Assembly: GCA_964458665.1 (NCBI GenBank)
Contig: CAYWOO010000060.1
Coordinates: forward strand, 1 to 14,315
Direction: 5' to 3'
From: JANXYW01 sp964458665
GTDB taxonomy: Bacteria > Chloroflexota > Dehalococcoidia > DSTF01 > JACRBR01
DNA: 14,315 nt
The notes under the pieces were generated by a model. That model searched no databases and had not been told where the DNA came from. It saw only the letters and a program-made list of their open reading frames with translations. A program made the translations under genes and the position numbers. Shown here piece after piece: positions 11,961 through 14,315 of the stretch. Within the stretch, counting starts at the first letter, position 1; the number at the start of each line of letters is the position of its first letter.

Positions 11961-14315
11961 GTGCGCAAAGCCTTCTTCGCCGCCGTGGCCCTGGCGCGCT
12001 GATCGTCCAAGCGGCGTCCGCCACGCACTTCCGCTACGGGCAGACCGGCTGGGTAAACACGAGCGGTAACACCGTTGAGATCACGATTCAGAACTCTTGG
12101 CGGCGGAACGGCAATACGCTCTGCATTAACAAGCTCTTCTTTGGCGCCGTGGCCACCGTTCCGTGCACGGGCCCCGGCGGCCTCCCCGGCATCGGCGACG
12201 TTTTCGAAGAGGCGCTCGGCGACACGGAGTGGAACTGGGGTGACGGTTCGCCCACAGTTAGTTCAAATTACGGTTCACTCCTGTACATCGTGACCTCTCT
12301 CGACGTTGCGGCGAACTGGAATTTCGGGCTCGCCGTCGACGCGACGACCTTGCCGTTAGGATCCGACACCACCTTTACACACACGTACGCCACCTCGGGT
12401 TCGAAGACCGCGTTCATTCTGGATTGCTGTCGGCTGTCTGGGCCGGCTGGCAGTTCGGGTGCCGGAGGGCACGTCAACAACCCGGATCGGAACTACCGCC
12501 ACGCGACGGTGATGAATGTCGGCACAGGGAACACCGGGCCAGTTAGCACACTTCCGCCGGTCGTCGATTGCCCCTACCCGGCGCTGTGCAGCTTCACTGT
12601 CCCTGCAGCCGATGCCAACGGGGACGTGATCACATGGCGCTTCGCGACGGATGCCGAGGCTGTGGGCTCCGGTAACGGCGCCTTCGACCAGCCCGGTGAG
12701 GCCGACCCTTCCGCCCTCGCCACCGTCAACTCCGCCACGGGCCTCTACAACTGGAACACGACGAATGCGAACCTGTGTACTGGCGCTGGGTGCACGACGT
12801 ATTACTCCACGCAGGTGATCATCGAAGATCGCGTCAGTACACCGGGCTGTGTGGCGACGCCAACGACCTGCGTCCTCAAGAGTTCCACTGGCGTGGACTG
12901 GCTCATCCGACTCGTCCCGTTCGTCAACAGTCCGCCCGTTTTTGTGGCTCCAACGCCCCCCTGCGCACCTAATCCGGGCTCGACTTTGAACGGCACGGTT
13001 GGCACGCTGCTCACGTTTACTATGCAGGCCTCCGACCCCGACGGTGACGCCGTCACGTTGAACGCCGTCGGCTTGCCACCGGGGTCCACCATGCTGCCGG
13101 CGCTTCCGACGATTGGCCTCGCAAACGCCGCGGTATCGAGCGTCTTCTCGTGGACGCCGGCTCCCGATCAGTTCGGCGTGTTCGTCGTGACGTTCAGCGC
13201 GACGAGTGTGGGTGGGCAGGCGCTGTGCTCTGTAACGCTGCACATCGTTGCCAAGCCTACTGTGACCACGCTCCTCTCTGACCTGGGGCCGGTGACGGTG
13301 GGCGCGGTGGTGTACGACTCGGCCACACTGACCGACGCCACCCCGACTGCGGGCGGGACGATCAGCTACAAGATCTACAGCGACAGTACCTGCACGACGC
13401 TGGTTGCCGACGAGACGCCCGTCGTCAATACCGTGGTCAACGGCGTCGCGCCCAATTCGAAGAACCATACGTTCAACACGCCAGGAACGTTCTACTGGCA
13501 GGCTACCTACAGTGGCGACGCCGAGAACGTCGGCCCCGTTTCCAGCCTCTGTACGAGCGAGACGATCATCGTGAACGCGCCGACGAACACGCCGACGCAC
13601 ACGCCGACTATCACGAACACACCAACGCACACCCCGACGATCACGAACACGCCGACGAATACACCGACGATCACGAACACACCAACGGACACGCCAACGA
13701 TTACCAACACGCCGACGCACACGCCGACGATCACCAGCACGCCAACGGATACGCCGACGATCACCAACACGCCGACGGATACGCCGACGATTACCAACAC
13801 GCCGACGAACACGCCGACGATCACCAGCACGCCGACGAATACGCCGACGATCACCAACACGCCAACAGATACGCCGACGATCACCAACACACCGACGGAT
13901 ACGCCGACGATCACCAACACACCGACGAATACGCCGACGATCACCAACACACCGACGAACACGCCGACGATCACCAACACACCGACGGATACGCCGACGA
14001 TCACGAACACACCGACGAATACGCCGACGATCACCAACACACCGACGAACACGCCGACGATCACCGTGACGAATACGCCGACGATCACCAACACGCCGAC
14101 GAACACCGTGACGAACACGCCGACGATCACCAACACGCCGACGAACACCGCGACATTCACGATCACGCCGACGGCGACGGTGACGCGGACGCCGACGTCG
14201 ACGTCGACGCCGGGTGGGGCGGTGATCGAGGGCATCGCGAAGGACACGGGGACAGGCGTGACCAGCGCACCGAACGCGTTCACGGTGGGGAACCTCTGGC
14301 TGTGCAAGCCGTTGG
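11961..14315 (+). CDS. Secreted Ig-like / Thr-Pro-repeat surface protein, signal peptide frameshifted, 3' partial
   Basis: From 12002 a single frame stays open to the window edge (771 codons). It encodes a secreted-looking protein with few lysines. The start is GTG at 11961, preceded by GGTGGGGG. It begins RKAFFAAVALA and hits a TGA at 12000-12002 after 13 codons. In the frame one base over, the sequence continues ALIVQAASA-THFRYGQTGW. Joined, these make a classical signal peptide with an ASA cleavage site. So one base appears to be missing around 11991-12000 (a true mutation, programmed slippage or an assembly error). Mature regions: an N-terminal domain with WNWGDGSP (to about 12540); two cadherin/He_PIG-like modules (about 12541-12930 and 12930-13250, the latter with ASDPDGDAVTL and FSWTPAPDQFGVFVVTF); an Ig-like module (13260-13575); a Thr-Pro linker (13577-14210); then the start of another domain (VIEGIAKD...). 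It is probably a surface or stalk protein, and ligand and anchor are not visible. Confidence 0.8.
13586..14065 (+). repeat. Sixteen tandem 30-bp units encoding N-T-P-T-x-T-P-T-I-T
   Basis: There are sixteen head-to-tail 30-bp units in the frame of the surface protein. The fifth residue varies among Asn (7 units), Asp (6) and His (3), and the first residue is Ser instead of Asn in two units. Codons drift between units mainly at third positions. Shorter degenerate T-P units (VTNTPTIT, NTATFTITPTATVT) continue to about 14210. Such linkers are extended, likely glycosylated spacers in cell-surface proteins and are common in Chloroflexota. Unit-number changes by slippage are expected. Confidence 0.93.

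Noticed and set aside
11880..11975. Cyclic-di-GMP riboswitch, suggested by a GCGCAAAGCC string before a surface-protein gene
   Set aside because: That string is within the first codons of the gene (GTG CGC AAA GCC), and the other conserved parts of the riboswitch are absent.
12356..13720. A 454-codon minus-strand frame opposite the surface protein
   Set aside because: Arg/Gly/Val-rich composition without motifs, and the plus strand carries a coherent secreted protein with Ig-like modules.
13586..14065. CRISPR-like array
   Set aside because: The units are contiguous 30-bp in-frame coding repeats without unique spacers.
13507..14307. A hydrophobic minus-strand frame of repeated V-G-V-x-V-I units that looks like a membrane protein
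   Set aside because: It is the mirror image of the Thr-Pro tandem repeat; the regularity comes from the 30-bp DNA repeat.

Overview
The window is GC-rich bacterial chromosomal DNA, most consistent with a Chloroflexota (Dehalococcoidia/Anaerolineae-like) genome. The taxonomic guess rests on three things: the acyl-CoA gene set, the long Thr-Pro ('NTPTNTPT') linker in the surface protein at the right end (a style common in that phylum), and palindromic intergenic repeats. It is an inference, not a proof.

Layout. At the left edge (2-736) is the C-terminal part of a B12-dependent acyl-CoA mutase large subunit, followed without a gap by two small coupled genes (737-1380): a possible ADP-ribosyltransferase-fold protein and an EF-Tu-domain-3-like protein. 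A convergent glycerophosphodiesterase-family gene (1408-2136, minus) has lost the first catalytic His-Arg pair of its family. A divergent gene (2464-3363) encodes an unusual helix-hairpin-helix DNA-glycosylase-like protein. Next comes the metabolic core on the plus strand: mesaconyl-CoA hydratase (3419-4483), methylsuccinyl-CoA dehydrogenase (4801-6462), a malyl-CoA/beta-methylmalyl-CoA lyase (6682-7710), a RidA-like protein (7774-8172), an SucC-like and an SucD-like CoA-ligase pair (9013-10224, 10509-11417), and a small FixX-like ferredoxin (11417-11674). The right end (11961 onward) is a large secreted, Ig-like, Thr-Pro-repeat protein that runs off the window and carries an apparent frameshift inside its signal peptide.

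How the genes work together. Mcd, Mch and Mcl catalyse consecutive steps: methylsuccinyl-CoA to mesaconyl-CoA to beta-methylmalyl-CoA to glyoxylate plus propionyl-CoA. This is the lower half of the ethylmalonyl-CoA pathway. The mutase would turn propionyl-derived methylmalonyl-CoA into succinyl-CoA (or, less likely, be the ethylmalonyl-CoA mutase), and the SucCD-like ligase would connect succinyl-CoA or malyl-CoA with the free acid.

Most interesting signals. (1) A two-gene module, a membrane-anchored small protein plus a PIN-domain toxin, sits between ridA and sucC. It is bracketed by a perfect 25-bp direct repeat of the sucC start, so ridA now runs into a 19-codon truncated sucC copy and a fresh complete sucC start lies after the toxin gene. 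All the junctions are ATGA stop/start overlaps except the short gap between the two module genes. (2) A second small gene, DUF4177-like, is wedged between sucC and sucD. (3) A GDPD homologue lacks its catalytic His-Arg. (4) A 2.3-kb surface-protein gene has a frameshifted signal peptide behind a near-consensus sigma-70 promoter and a structured leader. (5) Long palindromes lie on both sides of mcd.
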